From Neptunicoccus cionae (GTDB taxonomy: Bacteria; Pseudomonadota; Alphaproteobacteria; Rhodobacterales; Rhodobacteraceae), in the NCBI RefSeq assembly GCF_002860325.1, contig NZ_PKOJ01000007.1:62001-126000 (forward strand): DNA of 64,000 nt. Direction: 5' to 3'. Below are positions 45,648 through 54,782 of this stretch, in pieces. A program made the translations under genes and the position numbers. How positions within the stretch are numbered: position 1 is the first letter of the stretch; each line of letters opens with the position of its first letter. The notes beneath the pieces are model-generated. The model was not told where the DNA came from. It made no database searches and saw only the letters and a list, made by a program, of their open reading frames with translations.

Positions 45648-46202
45648 TTAGGGGATGATCCGGTTGTACTTGGAACCTTCGATCGAAAGCCCGAGCAGGA
45701 TACCTGCCTGATTGAAGACAACCGCATAAACAGCATCATCGATGGTGTTGTTGTCCACACCGGCTGCGCCTGCGTTGTCGATCAATGTGTATTCAACATC
45801 TGCGCCAAGGGTCCAGCCCGGCCGTTCCCGGAATTTGCGCAGGTGATCGGAATCCATGAAGAACAGAGCCGAGGAATACTGCTGAGCACCTGCCTGCAAT
45901 CCGTAGCTTGCCGCAAACACTTCGTAATAATCGACAGGGGCCTGACCGATCAGAAGGGAGCCTTTACCATAGGCGCCGCCTACGATCAGACCGGCTTTGG
46001 TGACGGTCGGCATCATCAAAACGCCTGCCGCATTGTCCATAAGGGACCGTGTAAAGGGAAGCTCACTTTGCATCTGCTGTACGGCAGCGCTGACATTATC
46101 GTCGATTTCAAACCGTGCGTTGCTGCGTGTTCCGCCTGAACAGGCGCTCAATCCGCCTGCGGTTGCACCCATCAAAAAGGTGCGCCTGCTCCATCCTGTC
46201 AT
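45648..46202 (-). CDS. SYLF-domain (YSC84-like) lipid-binding lipoprotein
   Basis: A 184-residue exported protein. The N-terminus has twin arginines (RRTFLMGATAGGLSAC, Cys21), compatible with a Tat-exported lipoprotein. The remainder is one SYLF domain, with GVLMMPTVTKAGLIVGGAYGKG and YGLQAGAQQYSSALFFM. SYLF proteins bind phosphoinositides in eukaryotes; the bacterial role is unclear. It converges on the binding-protein gene. Confidence 0.88.
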   Translation of the reverse strand: MTGWSRRTFLMGATAGGLSACSGGTRSNARFEIDDNVSAAVQQMQSELPFTRSLMDNAAGVLMMPTVTKAGLIVGGAYGKGSLLIGQAPVDYYEVFAASYGLQAGAQQYSSALFFMDSDHLRKFRERPGWTLGADVEYTLIDNAGAAGVDNNTIDDAVYAVVFNQAGILLGLSIEGSKYNRIIP

Positions 46203-46385
46203 TGGATGTCTCCTGATTACTGCTCAACCGGTCTGTTGCCGGCCCTGCGGCGAATTATACCCGCTTTTCACAGCCCTGTCATCCCAATGAACCGTAAGCC
46301 GCAACGTTAATAGCAGGAAACTGCTTTTAACTGGCTGGTGTCGGGTAAAAGAGCTATCGAATCGAAGATCAGAAGGAAGAAAACG

Positions 46386-47489
46386 ATGTCGAACGGTCCA
46401 TTACACGGAGTAAGAATTGTAGAGTTTGCGGGACTGGGACCAACGCCTTTTGCAGCGATGACGCTGGCAGATATGGGGGCAGAGGTCATCCGCATTCAGC
46501 GGCCCGGTCTGAAACACCTGATGGGGCTGGAATACGACATTCTGGATCGGGGGCGCGGTTTTGTAGAACTAGATCTTAAGAATGGAGATGACATTCAAAC
46601 AGTTAAGGCGCTGCTGTCAGAGGCGGACGCCCTGATTGAAGGGATGCGCCCGGGTGTGATGGAACGCCTCGGGCTTGGGCCGGACGAGATTGCTGCAATC
46701 AACCCGCGGCTGGTCTACGGGCGGATGACTGGCTGGGGGCAGAGCGGACCACTGGCCAATGCAGCAGGGCATGACATCAATTATATCGCGCTGTCCGGAG
46801 CGCTCCACGCCATCGGACCGGATGATACGCCGGTTATCCCTTTGAATCTGATCGGAGATTTTGGCGGCGGCGGGATGTACATGGCCTATGGTATCGTCTG
46901 CGCTTTGCTGGAAGCCACGCGCTCCGGACTGGGGCAGGTGGTGGATACAGCGATCACGGACGGCACTGCGCATTTGATGTCGATGATCTACGCCTTGCAA
47001 CAAGGAAACGCTTGGGCCGACCGGCGCGAATCCAACATTCTCGACGGGGCCGCGCCCTTCTATGGCGTGTATAAATGTGCCTGCGGAGGGCACGCCGCAG
47101 TTGGCGCGATCGAGCCGAAGTTCTATGCAGAACTGCTTCAGCGGATCGGGGCAGATATAGAACTGGCGAAAACACAGATGGATCGTAGTACATGGCCCGC
47201 CGTGCGCGAGATCTTTGCAAAGATTTTCGCAACGAAAACCCGTGATGAATGGAGCGATCTGCTGCTGGGAACGGACTGTTGTTACGCGCCGGTGCTATCC
47301 ATCGCGGAAGCCTACAAAGCCCCGCACAATACGGCGCGCGGGCATTTCGACGCAACAAGCGGAATTGCCGAGCCTGCCCCCACACCCAAGCTTTCGCGTA
47401 CCCCCGGTTCTGTGCAAGACTGCTCGCAGAGTGTTCCATTAAACGTGAAGGACGTGGTGACGAAATGGCAGGAAACGCGCAAAAACTAA
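46386..47489 (+). CDS. CoA transferase family III, alpha-methylacyl-CoA racemase-like
   Basis: A 367-residue CaiB/BaiF protein. It begins with GVRIVEFAGLGPTPFAAMTLADMGAEVIRI, has RPGVMERLGLGPDE, and carries the racemase active-site region GRMTGWGQSGPLANAAGHDINYIALSG with histidine and aspartate candidates. This matches alpha-methylacyl-CoA racemase, which epimerises 2-methyl-branched acyl-CoA. GGAAG precedes the ATG at 46386. Its last 25 bp overlap the Ldh-type gene, so the two should act on one pathway. Confidence 0.88.
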   Translation: MSNGPLHGVRIVEFAGLGPTPFAAMTLADMGAEVIRIQRPGLKHLMGLEYDILDRGRGFVELDLKNGDDIQTVKALLSEADALIEGMRPGVMERLGLGPDEIAAINPRLVYGRMTGWGQSGPLANAAGHDINYIALSGALHAIGPDDTPVIPLNLIGDFGGGGMYMAYGIVCALLEATRSGLGQVVDTAITDGTAHLMSMIYALQQGNAWADRRESNILDGAAPFYGVYKCACGGHAAVGAIEPKFYAELLQRIGADIELAKTQMDRSTWPAVREIFAKIFATKTRDEWSDLLLGTDCCYAPVLSIAEAYKAPHNTARGHFDATSGIAEPAPTPKLSRTPGSVQDCSQSVPLNVKDVVTKWQETRKN

Positions 47490-48466
47490 CCGTTTCGCTG
47501 GGCGAGATCGAAGCCACGGCGAAACGGGCAATGGTTGCTCATGGTGCTGTGGATTGGATCGCAGCGGAGGTGGCCAAAGCAGTGCGAAAGGCCGAGGCGA
47601 CAGGTAATCTGATTTGCGGATTGTACTATCTGGAAAGCTATTGCACGCAGTTGCGCTCCGGTCGTGTGAACGGGAGTGTGGAGCCACAGGTCTCGAAACC
47701 TAAACCTGCAAATGTCAAAGTGGATGCGGGGTTGGGTTTTGCCCAACCCGCTTTTGCGCGCGGGCTGCCGGTTGCAATTGAAACAGCGAAAGGCATGGGA
47801 ACGGCGAGTCTTGCGATCTGTCATTCCCATACCTGCACATCGCTTGGCTATTTCACAGAGCAGATTGCACAGGCCGGACTGATCGGGATCGGGTTCACCA
47901 ACGCGTCAGCGGTTGTCTCTCCGCCCGGCGGAAATGCAGCGGTGCTCGGGACCAACCCGATGGCTCTGGCGGTTCCAGCCAAGGGCGGCGGTGTCGCCTT
48001 TCAGTTCGATCAATCAACTTCGGCGGTGGCTTTGGGCAAGATCACTATGGCGGCAAGTGCAGGGGAACAGATTCCGCTCGGCTGGGCGGTGGATGCGGAA
48101 GGCAATCCGACGCAGGACCCAAATGCTGCGCTTAAAGGTTCGCTGGTGTCTACCGGCGGATATAAGGGCTGGGGCTTCGGGCTGATGGTGGAAGTTCTGG
48201 CAGCAGCAGTAACCGGATCGGTAAATTCGCTTGATGTCAAAGGTCTGAAAGCTGCCGACGGTCCGCCCCATGATTTGGGACAATTCTATTTGCTGATTGA
48301 TCCGACAGGCTATTCCGGCGATGCCTTTTATGACCGGCTTGCCCGTGTAGCCGATGCGGTTGAGGCCCAACCCGGGGCCCGTTTGCCAGGCACGCGACGG
48401 GCTCTGCTCGAGGAGGTCTCAATAGATGCGGCGTTATGGGAAAATTGTCAGGCGCTGGCGCAGTAA
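47465..48466 (+). CDS. Ldh-family (malate/L-lactate/ureidoglycolate dehydrogenase type) oxidoreductase
   Basis: A 333-residue NAD(P)-dependent dehydrogenase of the non-Rossmann Ldh2 family. Recognisable blocks: KVDAGLGFAQPAFARGLPVAIETAK, ICHSHTCTSLGYF with the catalytic histidine, GNAAVLGTNPMALAVP, and STGGYKGWGFGLMVEVLAAA. It reduces or oxidises a 2-keto/2-hydroxy acid; the substrate is not readable. The ATG at 47465 lies inside the end of the racemase gene. Earlier in-frame starts would add residues that are only a shadow of that gene. Confidence 0.88.
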   Translation: MAGNAQKLTVSLGEIEATAKRAMVAHGAVDWIAAEVAKAVRKAEATGNLICGLYYLESYCTQLRSGRVNGSVEPQVSKPKPANVKVDAGLGFAQPAFARGLPVAIETAKGMGTASLAICHSHTCTSLGYFTEQIAQAGLIGIGFTNASAVVSPPGGNAAVLGTNPMALAVPAKGGGVAFQFDQSTSAVALGKITMAASAGEQIPLGWAVDAEGNPTQDPNAALKGSLVSTGGYKGWGFGLMVEVLAAAVTGSVNSLDVKGLKAADGPPHDLGQFYLLIDPTGYSGDAFYDRLARVADAVEAQPGARLPGTRRALLEEVSIDAALWENCQALAQ

Positions 48467-48484
48467 GCGACAAGGCGACAGGGA

Positions 48485-49144
48485 TCAGTTGCGCTCTGCG
48501 TTCCGTTTGGCGATGCGGCAGGTTTCCACCACAGGGCTTAGCGCCTTGCTGGATCCGCGCAGCGGGAAACGTTCTGTCGTGCCATAGGCCAACAATTTGA
48601 TATCGGCGTAATTGCCTGAAATCAGGCGGCTGAATACCGGGGAAAGGGGTTCTTTTTCCTCAATCTCCCAGTCTTCCAATGCCGGATCGTAATGGGCGAC
48701 GCCTGTGTAGCCGAAAGAGCTGAAATCCATAAAGACCATTTCTGCCGGTCCGTCATCCGTGCCGGAGGGGATGGTTTTGATCCCGCTGTCTTCGTAAGGA
48801 ATTGCAGCAACTATTCGGGCCGCTTCCTGATCTTCCGGGCTCAACAGATCGCCAGCCTGTCCGCCGGTATTTTCGTCTTCTTCCAGCTTAGGCGGCGTGT
48901 AGTCAAATCCCGGACGGTAGCGCACCACCATGCGGACATTTTCCACATCGCATTCGATCCGCATGGCGAGCCATTTTTTGTCTTCACGGTTGCAAAACAG
49001 AAGGGCTGTAGGGGCGGTGCCAAGTGTGTCAGAAGCGGGAATATGTTCCCAGACGTCGCATTCGTCGCGACGGTTGACGATGTCGGCTTGCACAGAGGTG
49101 GCCGTCATAACGGCAAGGCATCCGGCACTCAGCAGCGTTTTCAT
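48485..49144 (-). CDS. Periplasmic protein of unknown function
   Basis: A 219-residue protein with a clear signal peptide (MKTLLSAGCLAVMTATSVQA). The mature part is acidic and has three cysteines: one after the signal (NRRDECDVWE), two near LLFCNRED and MRIECDV, and one near the end (VETCRIAKRN), which could form disulfides. There is a low-complexity acidic loop (LEEDENTGGQAGDLLSPEDQE). I do not recognise a family. It converges on the Ldh-type gene by 18 bp. Confidence 0.75.
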   Translation of the reverse strand: MKTLLSAGCLAVMTATSVQADIVNRRDECDVWEHIPASDTLGTAPTALLFCNREDKKWLAMRIECDVENVRMVVRYRPGFDYTPPKLEEDENTGGQAGDLLSPEDQEAARIVAAIPYEDSGIKTIPSGTDDGPAEMVFMDFSSFGYTGVAHYDPALEDWEIEEKEPLSPVFSRLISGNYADIKLLAYGTTERFPLRGSSKALSPVVETCRIAKRNAERN

Positions 49145-49291
49145 AGATCAGTCCTTCTTCAACCCTGTCGCAGATCACTCAATTCTGCGGCAGCGCAAAA
49201 GCTAGGCTGTATAGCGCCGGAGATAAAGGGGTTATTGCCAACTATACCGTAGCAGAGGCCGAGTCGTTGTTTTTGTGCCGCGCCAGTCGCG

Positions 49292-49660
49292 TTAACCGGC
49301 AGGGGGCGGCAGCATTTTGTAGCAGCCGGTGCCTGAGAGGGTGCTCGACACCACACGGTTGTTTTGCAGATCGGCCACGTAGAGACATTTCTGGTTCACG
49401 ATCTGGTTGTCGTATCCCACCAGCAGCATAACGCCACCAATCCGTTCATATTCCGGATGACGCACCACATAGCTGTCCGTCCGCTCCCACACTGCCTGTG
49501 TCGGTGTGCGGCTGACCGGTGTACCAAGGGAGGCAATGACTTGTTCCACCGTCTTGCCGTTGTGCTGGGTCAGGCGTTGCTGTTTTTCCGCCGGGGTTTC
49601 ACAGGCCGCCAGCGCCAGTGCAATCAGACCAAACAGAGCAGGTTTTAGGATATTTGTCAT
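49292..49660 (-). CDS. Small lipoprotein, outer-membrane assembly (SmpA/BamE)-like
   Basis: A 122-residue protein with a lipoprotein signal, ALFGLIALALAAC, cysteine near residue 20. The mature part (GKTVEQVIASLGTPVSRTPTQAVWERTDS) resembles the small SmpA/BamE-like fold, a weak similarity only. Two further cysteines (KCLY and TGCYK) could form a disulfide. I chose the ATG at 49660; the frame is open upstream to 49789, into parE, without lipoprotein character. The ribosome-binding site is weak. Confidence 0.72.
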   Translation of the reverse strand: MTNILKPALFGLIALALAACETPAEKQQRLTQHNGKTVEQVIASLGTPVSRTPTQAVWERTDSYVVRHPEYERIGGVMLLVGYDNQIVNQKCLYVADLQNNRVVSSTLSGTGCYKMLPPPAG

Positions 49661-49739
49661 AGGAGGTTCCGTTTTAGCACAACTGTCCCTGATATAGGTC
49701 GTATCAGAGGCAGGGCAATCCGGCTGCCCTGCACATTGT

Positions 49740-51722
49740 TTAAAGGTCGAGTTCTTCCACGAATTGCGCATTCTGTTGAATGTACTCAAACCGCAATTCG
49801 GGTTTTTTACCCATCAGTCTTTCTACCAGATCCGAAGTTTCCCCGGGTTCGTCATCATCCACGGAAACGCGGATCAATTGGCGGGTTTTCGGGTTCATCG
49901 TAGTTTCCTTCAGGTCGATGGCGTTCATCTCGCCCAGACCTTTAAACCGCGACACGTCAATCTTGCCGCGTCCACCCAGACCTTTTTCCAGCAGCCGATC
50001 CCGTTCGGCCTCGTCCAGCACGTAAACTGTTTTTGCCCCTTGGGTCAGTTTGAACAGAGGCGGACAGGCAAGGTAAAGATGCCCGCCATCAACCAGCGGG
50101 CGCATCTGGGTGAAGAAGAATGTCATCAGCAGGGCGGCGATATGGGCTCCGTCCACATCCGCATCGGTCATAATGATGATTTTTTCGTAGCGCAGGTCTT
50201 CGATATTGAAACGCGGTCCCATGCCAACCCCGAGAGATTCGCACAGGTCGCTGATCTCCTGATTGGACGTCAGTTTGCTGCTGGCCGCGCCCAGAACGTT
50301 CAGGATCTTACCTTTCAGTGGCAAGAGAGCTTGTGTTTTGCGGTCCCGCGCACCTTTGCCGGATCCCCCCGCAGAGTCGCCCTCTACGATGAACAGTTCA
50401 GTGCCGCTGCGGTCTTTGTTGGTGCAATCCACCAGTTTGCCCGGAAGGCGCAGTTTCTTGGTGGCCGACTTGCGTTGCGTTTCTTTCTCCGCGCGGCGGC
50501 GCATCCGCTCTTCGGCTTTCAGCACCATATAATCGAGAATGGCACCGGCTGCTTTGGTATCGGCCGCGAGCCAGTTGTCGAAGTGGTCCCGAACCGAGTT
50601 TTCAACAAGTTTCTGGGCTTCGACCGTGGCCAGCCGGTCCTTGGTCTGGCCGACGAATTTCGGTTCACGAATAAACACAGAAACCAGCGCACAGCCGCCG
50701 CCCATCACATCGTCTCGGTTGATCTGGGTGGCCTTCTTGTTGCCGACCAACTCGCCATAGGCTTTGATGCCTTTCAGAACTGCGGCCCAGAAACCGGCCT
50801 CATGGGTGCCCCCTTCAGGGGTGGGAACGGTGTTACAATAGGACTGCGTGAAAGCGTCCCGCGCCGGTGTCCAGTTGATCGCCCAGTCCACATTGCCAAC
50901 TTCGCCCGCGCCGAACTTTTCGGAAAAGTTCACATGACCGGCAAAAGGACGTTCGGAATAGGTAGATGATCCTTCAAGGCGCTCTGCCAGATAATCGGCA
51001 AGCCCGTTCGGGAAGTGGAAACTGTCGCTCGTCGGAGTGGTGTCATCCTTGCCAAGGCAAGCCGGATCGCATTTCCAGCGGATTTCAACGCCGGAAAACA
51101 GATAGGCCTTGGATTTCGCCATATCGTACAGCCGCTTGGGCTTGAATCTGGCAGCGGCACCAAAAATCTGGGCGTCGGGGTGGAAGGTCACAGAAGTGCC
51201 GCGGCGGTTTTGAGTCGGACCCAGTTTTTCCAGCGGGCCTTTGGGCACACCCCGGCTGAATTCGATTGCAAAGAGTTCGCGGTTGCGCGCGACCTCGACA
51301 CGGACGTGATCGCTCAGTGCGTTCACGACCGAACTGCCGACCCCGTGCAGACCGCCCGAGGTTTCATAGTTGTCGCCGTTGAATTTACCGCCCGCATTCA
51401 GGGTGCAGAAAATAATTTCCAGCGCGGATTTGCTTGGGTCTTTGGGGTGGGGATCAATCGGAATACCACGCCCGTTGTCCCGCACTGTAACCGAAAAATC
51501 CGCGTTCAGTTCAACTTCGATCCAGTTGGCGTGGCCGGCAACCGCCTCATCCATGGAGTTATCCACGATTTCGGCAACCATGTGATGAAGCGCGCGGTCG
51601 TCCGTGCCACCGATATACATGCCCGGACGCAGGCGTACGTGCTCCATGTCTTCCAGCACCTGAATGCTGGAGGCGTCGTAAGCTTGTTCCGCTTTTTCGC
51701 GAAAGAGATCATCTGCGGCCAT
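49740..51722 (-). CDS. parE: DNA topoisomerase IV subunit B
   Basis: A 660-residue type IIA topoisomerase B subunit. GHKL ATPase part: EIVDNSMDEAVAGHA, DNGRGIPIDPHPK and GGLHGVGSSVVNALS. The Toprim part has FIVEGDSAGGSGKGARDRKTQALLPLKGKILNV and MTDADVDGAHI. It ends with FVEELDL. Length and the lack of the GyrB-type insert fit ParE. It decatenates daughter chromosomes with ParC, which is not in this window. Confidence 0.95.
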   Translation of the reverse strand: MAADDLFREKAEQAYDASSIQVLEDMEHVRLRPGMYIGGTDDRALHHMVAEIVDNSMDEAVAGHANWIEVELNADFSVTVRDNGRGIPIDPHPKDPSKSALEIIFCTLNAGGKFNGDNYETSGGLHGVGSSVVNALSDHVRVEVARNRELFAIEFSRGVPKGPLEKLGPTQNRRGTSVTFHPDAQIFGAAARFKPKRLYDMAKSKAYLFSGVEIRWKCDPACLGKDDTTPTSDSFHFPNGLADYLAERLEGSSTYSERPFAGHVNFSEKFGAGEVGNVDWAINWTPARDAFTQSYCNTVPTPEGGTHEAGFWAAVLKGIKAYGELVGNKKATQINRDDVMGGGCALVSVFIREPKFVGQTKDRLATVEAQKLVENSVRDHFDNWLAADTKAAGAILDYMVLKAEERMRRRAEKETQRKSATKKLRLPGKLVDCTNKDRSGTELFIVEGDSAGGSGKGARDRKTQALLPLKGKILNVLGAASSKLTSNQEISDLCESLGVGMGPRFNIEDLRYEKIIIMTDADVDGAHIAALLMTFFFTQMRPLVDGGHLYLACPPLFKLTQGAKTVYVLDEAERDRLLEKGLGGRGKIDVSRFKGLGEMNAIDLKETTMNPKTRQLIRVSVDDDEPGETSDLVERLMGKKPELRFEYIQQNAQFVEELDL

Positions 51723-51814
51723 AATTGCTCGATTCCTGCTGGCTCTTTGGTTGCGTGCATTAGACCAAAGAGGGCGGGGCGGCGCAAGATGCAGAGTGAG
51801 ACGTCAGAGGGTGA

Positions 51815-52240
51815 TTAGAACTCTGCCACCAGATCCCGACCAACAGAGCGATAGGCAATTGCGCCGATCCATCCGGCCAGTGCCAGTGCGCTCAGACCAA
51901 GGCAGAGGTAAACCAGCGGGTAGCTGTCATTAAATTCTTTCAGAACAAGTACACCGACCAGATGCAAACCGGCCCACAGAAAAGCAGTGGTGGTAAAAAT
52001 CGGTGCAAGCCACGCTTCCAGTTCTTCGGATTCAGTCGTGGCAGTGCGCATTGCTTCCCCAAGACGCCCGGGAACGAACCCGACAAGAATGACAATCACG
52101 GCGCAGCAGTAGGACGGCAGCAGCATCAGGCGTACCAGAAGGTTGAGCGGATTGCTTTCGTCGCCCCAAGGCATCAAAACCAATACGGGCAACATCAAAG
52201 ACATGGCAAAAAAAGCGTAGTATCTAAAGAACAGGCTCAT
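51815..52240 (-). CDS. Small inner membrane protein of unknown function
   Basis: A 141-residue protein with about four hydrophobic segments: residues about 5-22, 33-55, 83-105 and 116-132. It starts MSLFFRYYAFFAMSLMLPVLVLMPWG and has one soluble loop (GRLGEAMRTATTESEELEA). GAGG precedes the ATG at 52240; the longer frame beyond it lies in the divergent nuclease gene. I recognise no family. Confidence 0.7.
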   Translation of the reverse strand: MSLFFRYYAFFAMSLMLPVLVLMPWGDESNPLNLLVRLMLLPSYCCAVIVILVGFVPGRLGEAMRTATTESEELEAWLAPIFTTTAFLWAGLHLVGVLVLKEFNDSYPLVYLCLGLSALALAGWIGAIAYRSVGRDLVAEF

Positions 52241-52370
52241 ACTAACCTCGGGTACGTGAATTAACTTAATCGCTAAATTTGTATTGAATGTGTGGCGCCT
52301 TTTAAGGGCCAGACTGTGGCAATTATAAGAAACCATTGCACCTTTTTTCCAGTTGCGCCAAGACACCCTG

Positions 52371-53261
52371 ATGAAAAAAGCTGCTGTGTGTATCTTCTTT
52401 GTTCCTCCGCTCTTGCTGGCTGCAAGTGCAGGTGGTGCTGTGCATCCGCTCGGGGACAGCCTTGCGGTGTTCCGTTTGCACCTTGGCATTTTCTCTCTTG
52501 TTTGTGGTATCGGGCTGTTTCTTCTGGAATGGCGTCGCAGCGGTATTGCCGCTGTCCTTATGGCGTTTGCAGCCAGTGGCGCAATTCTGTGGAGCTATCA
52601 CGCACCGCAGCCGGACGGTGATCTGCCCTATACTCACTACCAGAAAAACCTGCTGTATGTACTTTACGATCCCGCTGAAATAATCGCGGACATCCAGAAG
52701 CAAGATCCTGATTTTATTACGATTCAGGAAATGACACCGCGCTCCAACGGGCTGATGGTAGCACTGGAAGAGGACTATCCGACGCGAAGCGTCTGTCTTG
52801 GTGAGAACGGTCGGGGGATCGCCCTTGCGAGCAAGTTTGACACGATCCGCGACAGCCGGATCTGCATGCCCGGCCACGGTTTGCTGGCGGTTCAGGTCAG
52901 CGCGCCAGATGGTCCGGTCTGGCTGGTGACACTACATCTGCGCTGGCCGTTCCCGCTGGAACAGGCCGAACAGGTGACACGAATCCTGCCGGTGCTTGAA
53001 GGGCTTAAAGGGCCGGTGGTGCTGGGGGGCGATTTTAACATGGTGCCATGGTCGGACACGATGACACGGATCGAAACTGCAACGCGTACAAATCGGGTTG
53101 GTCGGACTGTCGATACTTTTCTGGTTGAAGGACAAGTGATGGTGCCCATTGATCACGTGCTTGCCCCGAAGGGATGCAAGGGACGGGTTTCAACTCTTGA
53201 TCTTCTGGGGTCCGATCACCATGGTGTGCTGGCACACTATCCGATAGGTGCCTGTCCCTAG
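52371..53261 (+). CDS. Endonuclease/exonuclease/phosphatase-family membrane protein
   Basis: A 296-residue protein with about three N-terminal hydrophobic segments (residues about 3-20, 30-50, 55-75) and an EEP domain. Metal-binding and catalytic motifs are recognisable: ITIQEMTPR, LVTLHLRWPF, GGDFNMVPWSDTM, IDHVLAP and GSDHHGVLAHYP. The active domain would face the periplasm or inner leaflet. Relatives cut nucleic acids or phospholipids; the substrate is unknown. An in-frame TTG at 52353 would add six residues. Confidence 0.85.
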   Translation: MKKAAVCIFFVPPLLLAASAGGAVHPLGDSLAVFRLHLGIFSLVCGIGLFLLEWRRSGIAAVLMAFAASGAILWSYHAPQPDGDLPYTHYQKNLLYVLYDPAEIIADIQKQDPDFITIQEMTPRSNGLMVALEEDYPTRSVCLGENGRGIALASKFDTIRDSRICMPGHGLLAVQVSAPDGPVWLVTLHLRWPFPLEQAEQVTRILPVLEGLKGPVVLGGDFNMVPWSDTMTRIETATRTNRVGRTVDTFLVEGQVMVPIDHVLAPKGCKGRVSTLDLLGSDHHGVLAHYPIGACP

Positions 53262-53326
53262 CCGCAGTCGGGAATATTCTTCCGACGGGCCGGTTACAAA
53301 TACGAAACCAAAACAGAGCCAGCCCT

Positions 53327-54691
53327 ATGAACACGACTCCCCCCATGACATGGCGAGCCCATATCCGCGCATCTCTACTGCTCGGGTTGCCACTGGTCGG
53401 GAGCCATATTGCACAGATGCTGACCCATATCACCGACGTGGCAATGCTTGGCTGGTATTCGGTTGATGCGCTTGCTGCGGTGGTGCTGGCAACGCAGGCT
53501 TATTTTGTGGTGTTTATCGTCGGCGCGGGTTTTGCCTTTGCCGTTATGCCGCTCTGTGCCGCAGCCATTGGGGCAGGAAACGACAGACAGGTCCGCCGCT
53601 CCGTCCGGATGGGGGCGTGGCTGGTCACGATTTACGGCCTGCTGCTGGCCGTGCCTCTCTGGAACATTGAGACGATCCTCCTGTTTCTGGGGCAGCAGGA
53701 GAATCTCGCGCAGATCGCGTCGGACTATATGCGAATCGCGGTCTTCGGATTGTTTCCGTCCTTATGGATCATGGTATTCAAAAGTTACCTTTCAGCCCTG
53801 GAGCGGGCGCAGGTTGTTTTGATCGCGACACTTGTGGCTGCAGGGGCAAATGTGGTCTTTAACTATGCCTTCATCTTCGGAAATTTCGGATTTCCGGAAA
53901 TGGGCGCACGCGGGGCAGCTTGGGCCTCTATCCTCACCATCACAATCGATTTCCTGTACCTGCTGTTTTACTGCTGGGCCCTTCCTGCGCTGAAAAAATA
54001 TGATTTGTTCCTGAACCCGTTCCGCTTTGATCGAGAGGCCTTTGTCGAAACGTTCAAGCTTGGCTGGCCCATCTCGCTGACCCTGCTGGCGGAAACAGGG
54101 CTTTTCTCTGCAGCTACTGTTATGATCGGCTGGTCTGGTACTGTCGCACTGGCGGCCCATGCTGTGGTGCTGCAAATCACTTCTGTCGGCTTTATGGTGC
54201 CACTTGGAATTTCTAACGTGGGTACAATCCGCGCCGGGCGTGCGCTGGGGCGCAAGGACAAATTGGGGCTTTCCCGTGCAGCCGCTGTGGTAATCTGGGG
54301 GGCGTTCCTGTTTTCGCTGGTGACGATGACGCTTTATCTGACCATTCCGCGCACGTTGATGCGGCTGTTTCTTGATCCGTCCGAACCCAATCTTCCCGCG
54401 ATCATCGAAATGGGTGTCCTGCTGTTGATGATATCGGCTGCCTTTCAAATCGTTGACGCCACGCAAGTGGCAGCGCTTGGCATGTTGCGGGGGATCAAGG
54501 ACACCACGGTGCCGATGGTGCTGGCCGTAATCAGCTATTGGTGTGTTGGCGCGCCAATGGCCTATATCCTCGGGTTTCCGATGGGATACGGCGCTCAGGG
54601 CGTCTGGGGGGGGCTTGTGATCGGCCTTACACTGGCGGCCACCACGATGTTGGCGCGGTATTACAAACTCCAGCGGGAACTGGATTTCTGA
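53327..54691 (+). CDS. MATE-family efflux transporter
   Basis: A 454-residue transporter with 12 predicted helices in two six-helix bundles. Helix 1 region: ASLLLGLPLVGSHIAQMLTHITDVAMLGWYS, matching the DinF/NorM type. A conserved block is GAAWASILTITIDFLYLLFY in helix 6. It exports cationic compounds using a sodium or proton gradient; the substrate is unknown. An intrinsic terminator follows. Confidence 0.92.
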   Translation: MNTTPPMTWRAHIRASLLLGLPLVGSHIAQMLTHITDVAMLGWYSVDALAAVVLATQAYFVVFIVGAGFAFAVMPLCAAAIGAGNDRQVRRSVRMGAWLVTIYGLLLAVPLWNIETILLFLGQQENLAQIASDYMRIAVFGLFPSLWIMVFKSYLSALERAQVVLIATLVAAGANVVFNYAFIFGNFGFPEMGARGAAWASILTITIDFLYLLFYCWALPALKKYDLFLNPFRFDREAFVETFKLGWPISLTLLAETGLFSAATVMIGWSGTVALAAHAVVLQITSVGFMVPLGISNVGTIRAGRALGRKDKLGLSRAAAVVIWGAFLFSLVTMTLYLTIPRTLMRLFLDPSEPNLPAIIEMGVLLLMISAAFQIVDATQVAALGMLRGIKDTTVPMVLAVISYWCVGAPMAYILGFPMGYGAQGVWGGLVIGLTLAATTMLARYYKLQRELDF

Positions 54692-54699
54692 AAAAGAAA

Positions 54700-54737
54700 A
54701 CGCGCCACAGCTATTCCCTGTCGCGCGTCTCTTTTTG
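54700..54737 (+). terminator. Intrinsic terminator after the MATE gene
   Basis: ACGCGCCACAG pairs with CTGTCGCGCGT (one mismatch, 6-nt loop), followed by CTCTTTTT. It separates the MATE gene from the convergent guaA. Confidence 0.82.
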
Positions 54738-54782
54738 GTTCAAATATCCCCGCGCGGAGCGCAGAGAAATCACTTTACGGGA

